A stretch of DNA of 64,000 bases from contig CAWAXG010000065.1 in the NCBI GenBank assembly GCA_963785755.1, forward strand, positions 71,910-135,909, given 5' to 3'. Below the pieces are notes generated by a model. That model saw nothing but the letters and a program-made list of their open reading frames with translations. It searched no databases and had not been told where the DNA came from. The DNA comes from JACCXG01 sp963785755 (GTDB lineage Bacteria; Acidobacteriota; Vicinamibacteria; Vicinamibacterales; 2-12-FULL-66-21). How positions within the stretch are numbered: the stretch's first letter is position 1; every line of letters starts with the position of its first letter. This document shows, piece by piece, positions 47,795-56,696 of the stretch. The position numbers and the translations under genes are program-made.

Positions 47795-47971
47795 CTAAGT
47801 GTTCCGCGCCCGCAGCAGGCGGAACGCCCATACCGACAGCGCCGCCGCGGCCGCGGTGAGGAGCAGGTACCACGGGTCGGTGGCCAGATGGCGCTCGGCC
47901 GACATCCGCAGCACATGCGCGAGTGTGATCAGGCCGAAGAGTGTGCCGGTTGTCGCCACGTAAGTCTTCAA
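47795..47971 (-). CDS. Two-helix small membrane protein
   Basis: A 58-residue protein from a TTG start at 47971 with GAGGGA about five bases upstream. A longer in-frame ATG at 48085 would run through the hairpin at 47989-48029 and is less likely. Two membrane helices: VATTGTLFGLITLAHVLRM and YLLLTAAAAALSVWAFRLL. It follows the sulfatase gene on the same strand. No family recognised. Confidence 0.5.
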   Translation of the reverse strand: MKTYVATTGTLFGLITLAHVLRMSAERHLATDPWYLLLTAAAAALSVWAFRLLRARNT

Positions 47972-47988
47972 TGCGTCCCTCGTGCGGT

Positions 47989-48029
47989 CTTCGCGCCGTC
48001 GAGCCTTCGTGCCGTCGTGCGGCGCGAAG
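47989..48029 (-). terminator. Hairpin downstream of the sulfatase gene
   Basis: Perfect 10-bp arms CTTCGCGCCG / CGGCGCGAAG around a 21-nt loop, about 58 bp after the sulfatase stop in the minus direction. There is no T-tract; it may only weaken read-through. Confidence 0.35.
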
Positions 48030-48086
48030 CGCAATTCGTCTATGGAGAAGCGGGGAGTCTGAAGATGAAAAACCCCATCCCCCAAA

Positions 48087-49610
48087 TCAGAAGTTCCATC
48101 GTTCCACTGACGACCGTGTCCGTTGACGCATCACCTGATCGATCCGCCGGACGATGTCGGGGTGATCGGGGGCGACGTTGGTGGTTTCGTTCGGATCGCG
48201 CGCGAGATCGTAGAGCTCGATCGCGGCGCCCGGGGTCTTCAGGATGTTCGTCCGGACGCCTTTCCAGTTTCCCATTCGTACGGCCTGCGAGCTGCCGTTG
48301 GAGTGGAACTCCCAGTAGAGCGCCTCGTGCGCGCGCTGGCCCGATCGCCCGAGCAGCGTCGGCGCGATCGAGATGCCGTCGGTCGGCTCGCGAAGCGGCG
48401 CGCCGGCGAGATCGGCGAAAGTCGCCCACATGTCCCAGTTCGCGCCGGCGTGATCCGAGACGGTGCCGGCCTTGATCCGATCCGGCCAGCGCACGATCAT
48501 CGGCACGCGGATGCCGCCTTCGTAGACCTGGCCCTTGTGGCCGCGCAGCCCGCCGTCGCTGTCGAAGAACACCGGATCGACGCCGCCGACGTCCCAGGTG
48601 GCGCCGTTGTCGCTCGTGAAGAACACGACGGTGCGGCGATCGAGGCCGGTCCGCTGCAGCGTATCGAGGATCCGGCCGACCTGTTCGTCCAGGTACGAAA
48701 TCATGGCCGCGTATGCGGCGCGCGGCGTGCGATGCGGCAGGTACTGGCGATCGCCGAGGTACGGCGTTTCGGGGAAAGTCCCCTCGTAGGCCTGCAGCGC
48801 TTTCTGCGGGACCTGCAGCGCGAGATGCGGCAGCGTCGGCGCGAAATAGAGGAAGAACCGCTCGTCCTTCTTCGCCTCGAGAAACCGCACGGCTTCATCG
48901 GTCATGGCGTCGATGGCATAGTCCGTCCCCGAGTACTTCGCGTAGGCGGCCGGATCCTTCGGGTCGCCGGCGAACGTCTGGTGCGGCGAGAAGTACGGGT
49001 TCCTGAGCGGGAAGCTGGTCTCGTTTTTCCACAGGTGGGTCGGATAGAAGTTGTGGGCCTGCTTCTGATCGAGATAGCCGAAGAACGAATCGAAGCCCTG
49101 CCGCGTCGGCACGCCCGTTGACGCCGGCCCGCCGAGCCCCCACTTGCCGATCGCGGCGGTGACATAGCCCTGCGCTTTCAGCCAGCGCGCCACGGTTGCG
49201 GTGTCCGGCGGCAGCGGCAACTGGCCGCGCTCCTCCTCGTCCGTGAAGCCGCCGAGCTCGTAGTTGTCGCGCACCAGCGCGTGGCCGGTGTGGCGGCCGG
49301 TCAGCAGCGTCGCCCGCGACGGCGCGCAGACGGGACTTCCCGAATAGAACTGGGTGAAGCGCATGCCCTCGGCCGCCATGCGATCGAGCCGCGGCGTGCG
49401 GATCTTCTTCTGGCCGTAGACGCCGAGCTCGCGATAGCCGAGATCGTCGGCGAGGATGAAGACAATGTTCGGCGCGGCCGTCGTCTGTTGAGGCGGTTGA
49501 TCGCCGCGCGCGGCCTGCGAGAGCGCCGCGGCAACCACGATCGCGCTCAGAACGAGGACACGAGTCGTGGTTGGTCTCACAGGGAGGACGGGAGGACGGG
49601 AGTTATTCAT
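48087..49610 (-). CDS. Secreted sulfatase (arylsulfatase family, S1)
   Basis: A 507-residue alkaline-phosphatase-superfamily sulfatase. The formylglycine motif is CAPSRATLLTGR (Cys converted to formylglycine). Metal ligands are the double Asp of FILADDLGYRELGVYG and the Asp-Asn of FFTSDNGATWDVGG; AAIGKWGLGG carries the usual Lys. An unusual leader (MNNSRPPVLPVRPTTTRVLV) before the signal peptide hydrophobic core is written partly by the intergenic GGAGGACGGGAGG repeat, so the true start may be a little further in. Substrate unknown; carbohydrate sulfates are likely. No anaerobic or aerobic maturase gene is in the window. Confidence 0.92.
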   Translation of the reverse strand: MNNSRPPVLPVRPTTTRVLVLSAIVVAAALSQAARGDQPPQQTTAAPNIVFILADDLGYRELGVYGQKKIRTPRLDRMAAEGMRFTQFYSGSPVCAPSRATLLTGRHTGHALVRDNYELGGFTDEEERGQLPLPPDTATVARWLKAQGYVTAAIGKWGLGGPASTGVPTRQGFDSFFGYLDQKQAHNFYPTHLWKNETSFPLRNPYFSPHQTFAGDPKDPAAYAKYSGTDYAIDAMTDEAVRFLEAKKDERFFLYFAPTLPHLALQVPQKALQAYEGTFPETPYLGDRQYLPHRTPRAAYAAMISYLDEQVGRILDTLQRTGLDRRTVVFFTSDNGATWDVGGVDPVFFDSDGGLRGHKGQVYEGGIRVPMIVRWPDRIKAGTVSDHAGANWDMWATFADLAGAPLREPTDGISIAPTLLGRSGQRAHEALYWEFHSNGSSQAVRMGNWKGVRTNILKTPGAAIELYDLARDPNETTNVAPDHPDIVRRIDQVMRQRTRSSVERWNF

Positions 49611-49735
49611 AGTTATTGGGATTATCAAGTACTCTGCATTGCGCTTGATCCAAACTTTCTTACTCCCGTCCTCCCGCCCTCCCTGTTAAGTAAGACCCCC
49701 GACGAAGAGATCAGAACCTCCCGCCCTCCCAATCA
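49575..49735. repeat. TC/GA-rich repeats around the sulfatase 5' end
   Basis: GGGAGGACGGGAGGACGGGAG (49581-49601) pairs with CTCCCGTCCTCCCGCCCTCC (49664-49683) to make an imperfect inverted repeat about 100 bp across. A further CCTCCCGCCCTCCC lies at 49717-49730 beside the SDR stop. The left arm is inside the sulfatase reading frame. Tail GTTAAGTAAGACCCCCGACG resembles the GTGAAGAGAAGACGCCGCC tail of other copies. Confidence 0.7.
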
Positions 49736-50473
49736 CACGCCCCACGCGCCGCTCAGGTGCAGATTGGCGCCGTTCACGTACCGCGCTTCATCGGAGAGCA
49801 GAAAGCGCACCGCGCTGACCGCGTCGCCCACCTCGCCAATGTAGCCGGCCGGGATGTGCTTCACCATCTTCTGCAGTTCTTCCTCCGGCGCGCTGCCCGA
49901 GCTGACGAAACCCGGGGAGACGACGTTGACGGTGATGTTGTGCGGCGCGAGCAGCCTGGCCAGCGTGCGGCTCAGGATGAGGATGCCCGACTTGGCGATG
50001 TAGTGCGCCGTGATCTGCGGCTGCGCGACTGCCTGGTCGGCGTTCGCCATGCTGAAGCAGACGATGCGGCCCCAGCGCCGCTCGATCATGTGCGGGGCGA
50101 CGAGGCGCGAGAGATAGAAGACCGGGTGCAGGTTGTTGTCGAACATCTCCTGCCAGCCGGCGACGGTCTCATCGAGGAGCGAGACGCGCCGGTATGGCCC
50201 GGCGCAATTGATGAGCGCGTCGATGCGGCCGAACTGCGCAACGACGGTCGCCACGAGCTGTTCGCACTCGTCCGGGCGCGAGATGTCCGCGCGAACCGGA
50301 AGCGCGGTCGCGCCGGTGTCCCGGATCGCGGCGGCCGTGCTCTCCGCGCTGTCGGCGCTCGTGCGGTAACAGAAGGCGATCGTCCACCCCTGCGCCGCAA
50401 GCTCGAGTCCGATGCCTCGCCCGATACCTTTGGCGCCGCCGGTGATCACCGCCACTCGTGAGGATGTCGTCAT
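49733..50473 (-). CDS. SDR-family NAD(P)-dependent oxidoreductase
   Basis: A 246-residue classical short-chain dehydrogenase. Cofactor motif TGGAKGIGRGIG (Rossmann glycine loop), DINC-like NNAG-equivalent LINCAGPY, catalytic Ser region VCFSMANAD, and Tyr-Lys in AHYIAKSG. The C-terminal ISTPG-like turn is VNVVSPGFVSSG and the last strand is VNGANLHLSGAWG. The usual Asn-Asn-Ala-Gly has become Asn-Cys-Ala-Gly, within family variation. FabG-like reductases have many substrates, so none is assigned. Its start faces the apbE operon, about 200 bp away. Confidence 0.92.
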   Translation of the reverse strand: MTTSSRVAVITGGAKGIGRGIGLELAAQGWTIAFCYRTSADSAESTAAAIRDTGATALPVRADISRPDECEQLVATVVAQFGRIDALINCAGPYRRVSLLDETVAGWQEMFDNNLHPVFYLSRLVAPHMIERRWGRIVCFSMANADQAVAQPQITAHYIAKSGILILSRTLARLLAPHNITVNVVSPGFVSSGSAPEEELQKMVKHIPAGYIGEVGDAVSAVRFLLSDEARYVNGANLHLSGAWGV

Positions 50474-50669
50474 CGTTTACCCCGAAACCCGGCGTGTCGT
50501 GGCGCCGGTCGCCGCGTGCAAGTGGGGATTTTTCCCCGCGACGGTGATTTTCTCGCAGGTGCCGGATCGTCGCGCCGTCAAAAACCCCAGGTCTTCGGGC
50601 GACGCGGGCCAGAAGTCGCCATTGTGCCGCATGGATCGGTGGTTGCTCTAGCGCCTCCACGTGTCCGGC

Positions 50670-51710
50670 ATGACCGCTTCCGCCTCGTCTCCAGAGAGCT
50701 CGACCAGCCGGCGCCGGTTCCTTACCGGTCGCATGGGGCGCCCTGGCACCCGTCGTGCGATGGACGGTGCAGGCGGCTACTGGATCCGCGTCCACCGCCG
50801 CGCGATGGCGTGTCGCTTCGAGATTACGCTCGACCTCGCTGACGGGGCCTTCGTGGGGGCGGCCACAGCGGCGCTCGACGAAATCGATTCGCTGGAAGGC
50901 GAGCTGAGCGTGTTCCGCGACACGAGCACGATTTCCGAGATCAACCGGCGGGCGGCGCGCGAACCAGTTGCCGTCCCGCGCTTCCTGATCGACCTCCTCG
51001 ATGCCTGTCAGCAGCTTCATCGCCAGACGGATGGCGCCTTCGACATCACGACGACACCGCTCAGCCGGTGCTGGGGGTTCCTGCAGCGGGAAGGGCAGCT
51101 GCCGGATCCGGACGCGATTGAAGCTGCCCGCATGCGCGTGGGATTCGATGCCGTGAACATCGCTCGCGGTGACGCCTCGGTCGGCTTCGATCGCCCAGGG
51201 ATCGAATTGAACCTCGGCGCAATCGGCAAGGGCTACGCGCTCGATCGGGCGGGTGCGATCCTGCGCGCATCGGGCGTGACGCACGCGCTGCTGTCCGCGG
51301 GAAGCAGCAGCCTCGTCGCGCTGGGCGGCCGCGGCGACGGCTGGCGGGTCGATCTCGTGTCGCCGCTCGTGCCCGATCATCCGATCGCCGGCCTCTGGCT
51401 GCGGGATGCCGCGGTCGGGACGAGTGGCGCCGGCGAGCAGTTCGTCATCGTCGACGGTCACCGCTACGGGCACGTCATCGATCCCCGCACCGGCTGGCCG
51501 GCGGCTGGGGTCGTGTCCGCCAGCGTCGTGGCCGCGGACGCCGCGCGTGCGGACGCCCTCTCGACTGCGTTTCTCATCGGCGGGATCGATCTGGCGACGC
51601 GCTACTGCGCCGAGCATGACGATGTGCTCGCGCTCGTCACGCCGGACGACGGGTCGCGGCGGCCGGTCGTGATCGGCAGACACGCGGGCGTGCGGCTCGT
51701 GCCGCACTGA
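50670..51710 (+). CDS. apbE: FAD:protein FMN transferase (ApbE family)
   Basis: A 346-residue enzyme that attaches FMN covalently to Thr/Ser of partner flavoproteins using FAD and Mg2+. A twin-arginine motif (TSRRRFLTGRMG) near the N-terminus suggests Tat export or membrane anchoring instead of the usual lipobox. Landmarks: RVHRRAMACRFEITL, VFRDTSTISEINRRAA, FDITTTPLSRCWGF, NLGAIGKGYALDRA (AxAKGYxVD-like), and GHVIDPRTGWPAAGV (HIIDPxTG), the nucleotide-binding core. GTG 50661 is an alternative start. It is followed 19 bp later by doxX and then a Tat-leader Gfo/Idh/MocA gene. Confidence 0.92.
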   Translation: MTASASSPESSTSRRRFLTGRMGRPGTRRAMDGAGGYWIRVHRRAMACRFEITLDLADGAFVGAATAALDEIDSLEGELSVFRDTSTISEINRRAAREPVAVPRFLIDLLDACQQLHRQTDGAFDITTTPLSRCWGFLQREGQLPDPDAIEAARMRVGFDAVNIARGDASVGFDRPGIELNLGAIGKGYALDRAGAILRASGVTHALLSAGSSSLVALGGRGDGWRVDLVSPLVPDHPIAGLWLRDAAVGTSGAGEQFVIVDGHRYGHVIDPRTGWPAAGVVSASVVAADAARADALSTAFLIGGIDLATRYCAEHDDVLALVTPDDGSRRPVVIGRHAGVRLVPH

Positions 51711-51729
51711 TCGAGAGTCAGGAATCATC

Positions 51730-52260
51730 ATGTCCATCATCCAACTCGCGCCGCTGCAACAGACCACGCTCGTGGTACTGCGGACGCTCATCGGCTGGCA
51801 CTTCCTGTACCAGGGCTACACGAAGCTCCTTCATCCAGCGTGGAGTCAGAACGGCGTGCCGCTCGAGCCGTGGTCGTCTGCGGGGTATCTGAAAGCGGCG
51901 ACGGGACCGCTCGCGCCGCTCTTTCACTGGGCCGGAAGCGCGTCATGGATTGGATCGCTCGATCTCGCGATCGCGGTGGCGCTGACCGCGATCGGGCTCA
52001 GTTTGATGCTCGGGCTCTTCACGCAGGCGGGATGCGCGGGCGCGCTGGCGCTGCTGACCGCCTTCTATCTGTCGGCAATCCCCGCTGGTGGAGTCGATGC
52101 GCGGGCTGAAGGGACGTATCTGCTGGTCAACAAGAATCTCATCGAGGCGTGCGCGGTCGTCGTGCTGTGGGCATTTCGCACCGGATCCATCGCGGGTCTC
52201 GATCGATTGCGGCTTCGCGCGCAGCCGCCAGCGGTGAGCGTGCAAGAGGCGGTCATATGA
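51730..52260 (+). CDS. DoxX-family membrane protein
   Basis: A 176-residue four-helix membrane protein with AGGAA before the ATG. TTLVVLRTLIGWHFLYQGYT with a Lys and Trp close behind is the classic DoxX first helix. The later helices are LDLAIAVALTAIGLSLMLGL, AGCAGALALLTAFYLSAIP and LIEACAVVVLWAFRTG. DoxX proteins sit with redox enzymes and may pass electrons from quinol. The stop overlaps the next gene's ATG (ATGA), so the pair is translationally coupled. Confidence 0.88.
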   Translation: MSIIQLAPLQQTTLVVLRTLIGWHFLYQGYTKLLHPAWSQNGVPLEPWSSAGYLKAATGPLAPLFHWAGSASWIGSLDLAIAVALTAIGLSLMLGLFTQAGCAGALALLTAFYLSAIPAGGVDARAEGTYLLVNKNLIEACAVVVLWAFRTGSIAGLDRLRLRAQPPAVSVQEAVI

Positions 52261-53563
52261 ATCTCACTCCAGAACTGATGGATCAGGGGCGCCGCAACTT
52301 CCTCAAGGTACTGGCGGGAACGCCGGCCGTCGCGGCCCTGGGCCTGGCGGCCGGGCTCGAAGGCCCGGTTCCTGGCGGACGGGTGCGCATCGGCTTCATC
52401 GGTGTCGGCTCGCAGGGGCGCGCGCAGCTGACCAACGTCGACCCGCAGTGCACGGAGACGTCCGGGCGCTCTGCGACATCAACCCGTCGCAGCTCACGCT
52501 CGCCGACGCGGTCCTCGCCAAGAACGGGATGCCTCCGGCACGCCACTACGCCGACTGGCGCGAGATGCTGCAGAAGGAAGACATCGAAGCGGTCATCATG
52601 GCGCCACCGTTGTGGGCGCATGCGGATCTCGCGGTCGGGTGTCTCGAGGCCGGCAAGCACGTGCTGTGCGAGAAGATGATGGCCTGGGACGTCGCGGGGT
52701 GCGAGCGCATGCGCGCCGCCGCGGCGCGAAGCGGCAAGGTCCTGGAGATCGGCTACCAGCGCAATTACAACCCGATCTATCACGCCGCCTACGACGGGAT
52801 CATCAAGGCCGGCATCCTCGGGGACATCTATCACGTGCGGCTCGCCTGGCACCGCAACGGCAGCTGGCGCCGCAAGGGGGAGCCGCCTACGCCGGACTTC
52901 GACGCGTCGAAGTGGGGCTATCCGACGTTCGATCACCTGATCAACTGGCGGCTCTACTGGAAATACTCGCAGGGCCTCATGGCGGAGCTGTGCAGCCATC
53001 AGGTGAACGCGGCCAACTGGTTCCTGGGATCGGCGCCCGAGGCGGTGATCGCGTCCGGCGGCCTCTACCGGTTCCCCGAGCAGCGCGAGGTGTTCGATCA
53101 CGTCTACGCCACGTTCGAGTATCCGGGCGGGCGCACCGCCGTGTTCTCCTCGATCGAATCCAACGCGTTCGACGACTACTACGAGATGTACTCCGGGACG
53201 AAGGGGACGCTGATCCTGCTGCGCGAGCGCGATGCGCTGCTCTTCGAGGAGGGCGCCGGCGGGCGGCAGACGGCGATCGACGTGACGCCGGCCGGCCGGG
53301 GTGCGGTGGCGCAGTCGTCCGAGACGATGGCCGGCAACACGAATCAGGCTGCCGCCAGATCCACGACGACGGTAGGAGCCGGCGATCCCAGCGCTCGCCC
53401 GGCTGCCACCCGCCTGCAGATGCGGCGGTTCTGCTCGGCGATCCGGGTCGGCACGCCGCTCGCGTGCGGACCCGACAAGGCCGTCGGGTCGGCGCGCGCG
53501 TGCATCGCCGCCAACGAGGCCATCAAGACCAAGGCTCGCGTCGCGATTAAAGCTTTGACTTGA
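52257..53563 (+). pseudogene. Gfo/Idh/MocA-family oxidoreductase with Tat leader, one frameshift
   Basis: An NAD(P)-dependent sugar-dehydrogenase-like protein. The N-terminus DQGRRNFLKVLAGTPAVAA is a clear twin-arginine signal, then the Rossmann loop IGFIGVGSQGRAQLTNVD. Near 52446 the frame changes by one base into HGDVRALCDINPSQLTLADA. The rest is intact: VIMAPPLWAHADLAVGCLEA, CEKMMAW (the Glu-Lys pair; family EKP has become EKM), and C-terminal half WGYPTFDHLINWRLYWKYSQ to KARVAIKALT. Repaired length is about 435 residues. Exported members with this leader are numerous in Acidobacteria and Planctomycetes; substrates are unknown. The stop is the first unit of a TTGAACCC array. Confidence 0.87.
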
Positions 53564-53606
53564 ACGCTTGAACCCCTGAACCCCTGAACTCTTGAACTCT
53601 TGAACT
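53560..53606. repeat. TTGAACCC short tandem repeat
   Basis: Units ACTTGAACG, CTTGAACCC, CTGAACCC, CTGAACTC, TTGAACTC and TTGAACTA. The first unit supplies the oxidoreductase stop TGA at 53561-53563. The last overlaps the stop of the convergent kinase gene (53605-53607). Confidence 0.8.
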
Positions 53607-56517
53607 ATTTTGAGAGTCGTGCCCGCCAGTTCAGGACAACCGTGATCGGCGCGCCCTGGCCTATCCGGGGAATCAGAAAGCGGGTGCCATCCCGGGTCAC
53701 CGCATACGGGCGAGCGTTCGCAGGCGGCTGGAGATGTGTCGAAAAAAGCCGCCGGGGAACGGCTGCGGTGAACCCCTTGGTGCTGTCGACGTCGGCGGCC
53801 ATCATGGTGCCATCGAGCGAGAGAAAGAACAGCTGCTTGCCGTCGCCGCGCCAGCGCGGCGCCCCGCCGCCCTCGCGGGAAATGGGGAAGACGGATTCCC
53901 TCGTCGGGAAACGGCCGGACGTACACCTCCTGACGTCCTGATGCGTTCGAATGGTAGGCAATCCACTGTCCGTCAGGTGAGAACACGCCATCGCTTTCCA
54001 TGTGCCGCGTGCTGAGGAAATTCCTGGCGTACGGTCGCCGGTCATGTCCAGCGTCCACAGGTCTGAGCCGGCTTGCCGTCCACCCGCCGTGTAGACGATG
54101 AAGCGGCCATCGCGCGCCCAGTCGGGCGAGCTGACCGGGCCCTCTGGTTTGACCAGCAGAATATCCTGGCCGCTGCCATTGGACGCCCGGACGAACAGAC
54201 TGAAGGGCGATTCGCTGCGGGAGCGGCCGGTTCGAATTGAATGCGATCTGGTCTCCCGTCGGCGACCAGGCAGGGTCGAACTCCCAGGCTGGGTCGTCGG
54301 TCAGCCGCGACGCGGCTCCATCACGCGCAAGATCGATCAGCCAGATATCGAACTCGGCTCTGCCGCTTGGCTGCCACGTCAGCTGCGAAATCGCCACTCG
54401 CTGTTCGTCAGAACTCAAATCGAGATTGAAGAACACCCCCGGCCTGCCCACGGTTCCGAGGACCCGGCCTTGCGGGTCCATCCAGGTCAGCTCGGATGGC
54501 GCCCTCGCGGTGTTGCTGTAGGCGAGTTGCCCCGTGTCGGATACGGAGAACATCCCACGCTGCCACGGCGGATCGACGCCGACCTGGGCCCCGAGAGGTA
54601 CCGCGTTGCCACTGAGCCGGCGCGTGCCGGGGTCGAAGGGCTGCGCCATCAGATTGCCACCGCGCACGAAGAACAGATGGCCCGATGCATAGGCCGCGTG
54701 CGACTCGGAGGAGCCGAGCGACACCGTGTCCGGACCCGTCAACGATCCCACGCGCAGTTCGTCCATCGCGCCGCGTTGTGCCAGATAGAGGAAGTGCTCA
54801 CCGCCCGGGAGGAAGGAAGGCCATCGATGGGAGATATCACCTTCAGCCAGGGCCATGAGCTGCCGCGCCTTCGCGCCGCCCTGGGCGGCGCTCACCTGCC
54901 AGAGCAGGCCACCCGGCCCCGCGAAGACGATCTGATCGGCACCATTCCACGTACCGCCGATCGACGAAACCGCGCCGCCGAACGGCGCGTCGCACACCAC
55001 GACCGGCGACCCGCCGCTGAGGAGGATCGACTTCAGCTGTCCCGACGCGAAGAACGCGACGGCCTGGCCGTCCGGCTTCCAGAACGGGCTCCGTGCGCCT
55101 TCCGTCCCGGGCAGCGTGCGCAACTCGAGCGTCGCGAGCGAACGGATCCACAGCTTCGAGATGCCGTCGGAGGAGGCGGCGAACGCGACGTGACGGCCGT
55201 CGGGCGAGAGGGCAAACTCCGGCGAGGTGCCCGTGTAACGGGAGTTCTCGGGCAGCGGAATTGCGAACTCCACGGTTTCCGCGGGAGTGGGCCGCGCATC
55301 GCGAAGGTAGAGCACCGTCAGCCCGCTCAACGCAAGACCGAGAACGCCGGCCACGGTCCAGGCGATGCGCTCGCGGGATCGGGAGGCTCCGGCAGCTGGT
55401 TCGATGCTGGAGGGACCAGCCGCCGCCAGGGCGGCACGTTCCTCCAACTCGATGATTGCGTCGGCGATGTCGCGCAGGCGCTTCTTCGGGTCCTTTCGCA
55501 GGCATCGCTCGAGCAGCGTGCGGATTGGAGCGGGCGTGTCAGCCGGCAGCGTGGTCCAGTCGGGCTCGCGCTCGAGAATGTGCGCGATCGTGTCGGTGAC
55601 CGTGGCGCCGTCGAACGGGCGCCGTCCCGTCAGCATCTCGAACAGCACGCAGCCGAACGCCCAGATGTCCGTGCGTTTGTCGACGGCCAGCCCGCGCGCC
55701 TGCTCGGGGCTCATGTACGCGGGCGTGCCCAGGACTCGTCCATCGGCGGTGCCGTCGACTGACGGTCCCTGGGTCGGCGCTCCGCGCGAGATCCAGCCGC
55801 CATCGTCTTCGCGAGGCCGAAGTCGAGCACCTTCGCGCGCACGTCCCGCGATATGCCGATCGGCGCGCCCTGCAGCACGATGTTGGCGGGCTTCAGATCG
55901 CGATGAACGATGCCTTTCTCGTGCGCCGCGTCGAGCGCCTCGGCGATCTGCCGCGCGATCGTGAGCGCCTGCGGGATCGGCAGCGCGCCGCGCTCGAGAC
56001 GATCGGCGAGCGTGGGCCTTCGACCAGTTCGAGCACCAGCGCGCTGACACCATCCGTTTCTTCCAACCCATAGATCGCGCCGATGTGCGGATGATTGAGC
56101 GTGGCGAGCGGTCCGCGCTTCGCGCGCGAAGCGGGCGCGGCGCTCGGGATCGGCGGTGAAGTGGGACGGCAGGATCTTGATCGCCACGTCGCGACCGAGC
56201 TTGGTGTCGCGCGCGCGATAGACCTCGCCCATGCCGCCGGCGCCGAGCGGGGCGACGATGGTGTAGGGGCCGAGCTGACGGTTCACCATCGTGTGTCCGG
56301 CCGGCGCACCCGCGAGAGCGCCGGCCATCGCCGCCGGGGATTCGAGGAAATCCGACCGACTGCGACTCGTACTGCGAGGAGCGACTCGACTTCCTGCCGC
56401 AGCGCCTCATCTCCCGCACAGGCCTCCGTCAGGAACGCGTCACGCTCGGCCGGGTGTTTCATCCAGGGCCGCGTGGTAGAGGTCGGAGATTTGACTGTGC
56501 CGCCGGTCTGGCTCCAT
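53605..56517 (-). pseudogene. Ser/Thr protein kinase with TolB/WD40-like propeller, copy A, at least eight frameshifts
   Basis: Kinase-propeller fusion typical of Acidobacteria. All kinase motifs can be read: LGAGGMGEVYRARDTKLGRD with VAIK, HRDLKPANIV, DFGLAK and LGTPAYMSPEQARGLAVDKR. After the transmembrane helix (TVAGVLGLALSGLTVLYLRD) comes a TolB-like propeller with repeated ALSPDGRHVAFAASS and SWSPTGDQIAFNSN-style blades, ending ITVVLNWRARLSK. The frame must be changed near 56455, 56378, 56120, 56010, 55800, 54215, 54015 and 53905. Repaired length is about 970 residues. Paralogous to the gene at 58374-61319 and sharing its upstream sequence. Confidence 0.85.
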
Positions 56518-56542
56518 GGACTGAATCTCGATTGCCGGTGCA

Positions 56543-56590
56543 AGGAGGCGCAAAAAGGGTAGCGCGACTGTCATCAGACCGGTTAGTGAA
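56543..56590 (-). promoter_or_regulatory. Conserved upstream block of kinase copy A
   Basis: AGGAGGCGCAAAAAGGGTAG followed by CGCGACTGTCATC recurs almost unchanged at 61346-61395 upstream of kinase copy B, at the same distance from the start. The intervening leader has diverged more, so this block is probably the promoter or an operator carried with the duplication. Its GC-rich form does not match standard -35/-10 boxes well. Confidence 0.5.
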
Positions 56591-56685
56591 ACCACACCGG
56601 CGCCCGTCCCTCAACCGGCAGACGGGCCGGCCACCGAAGTGGCCCGTGGGAGCGTCCGCTTGGCGGTCCAGGCGAGCAGCGGATC

Positions 56686-56691
56686 TACAAT
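56686..56691 (+). promoter_or_regulatory. Candidate -10 box of the MNT-HEPN cassette
   Basis: TACAAT ends 5 bp before the ATG at 56697, which would give a leaderless mRNA. A TTGGCG sits 20 bp upstream as a weak -35. Confidence 0.4.
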
Positions 56692-56696
56692 CGGTC

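Noticed and set aside
52283..56419. A 1378-codon minus-strand ORF covering the kinase gene and the Gfo/Idh/MocA gene's antisense
   Set aside because: Only the parts from about 55800 to 54215 follow the kinase-propeller family. The rest is kinase sequence in the wrong frame and antisense of the oxidoreductase, joined because GC-rich DNA lacks stop codons.
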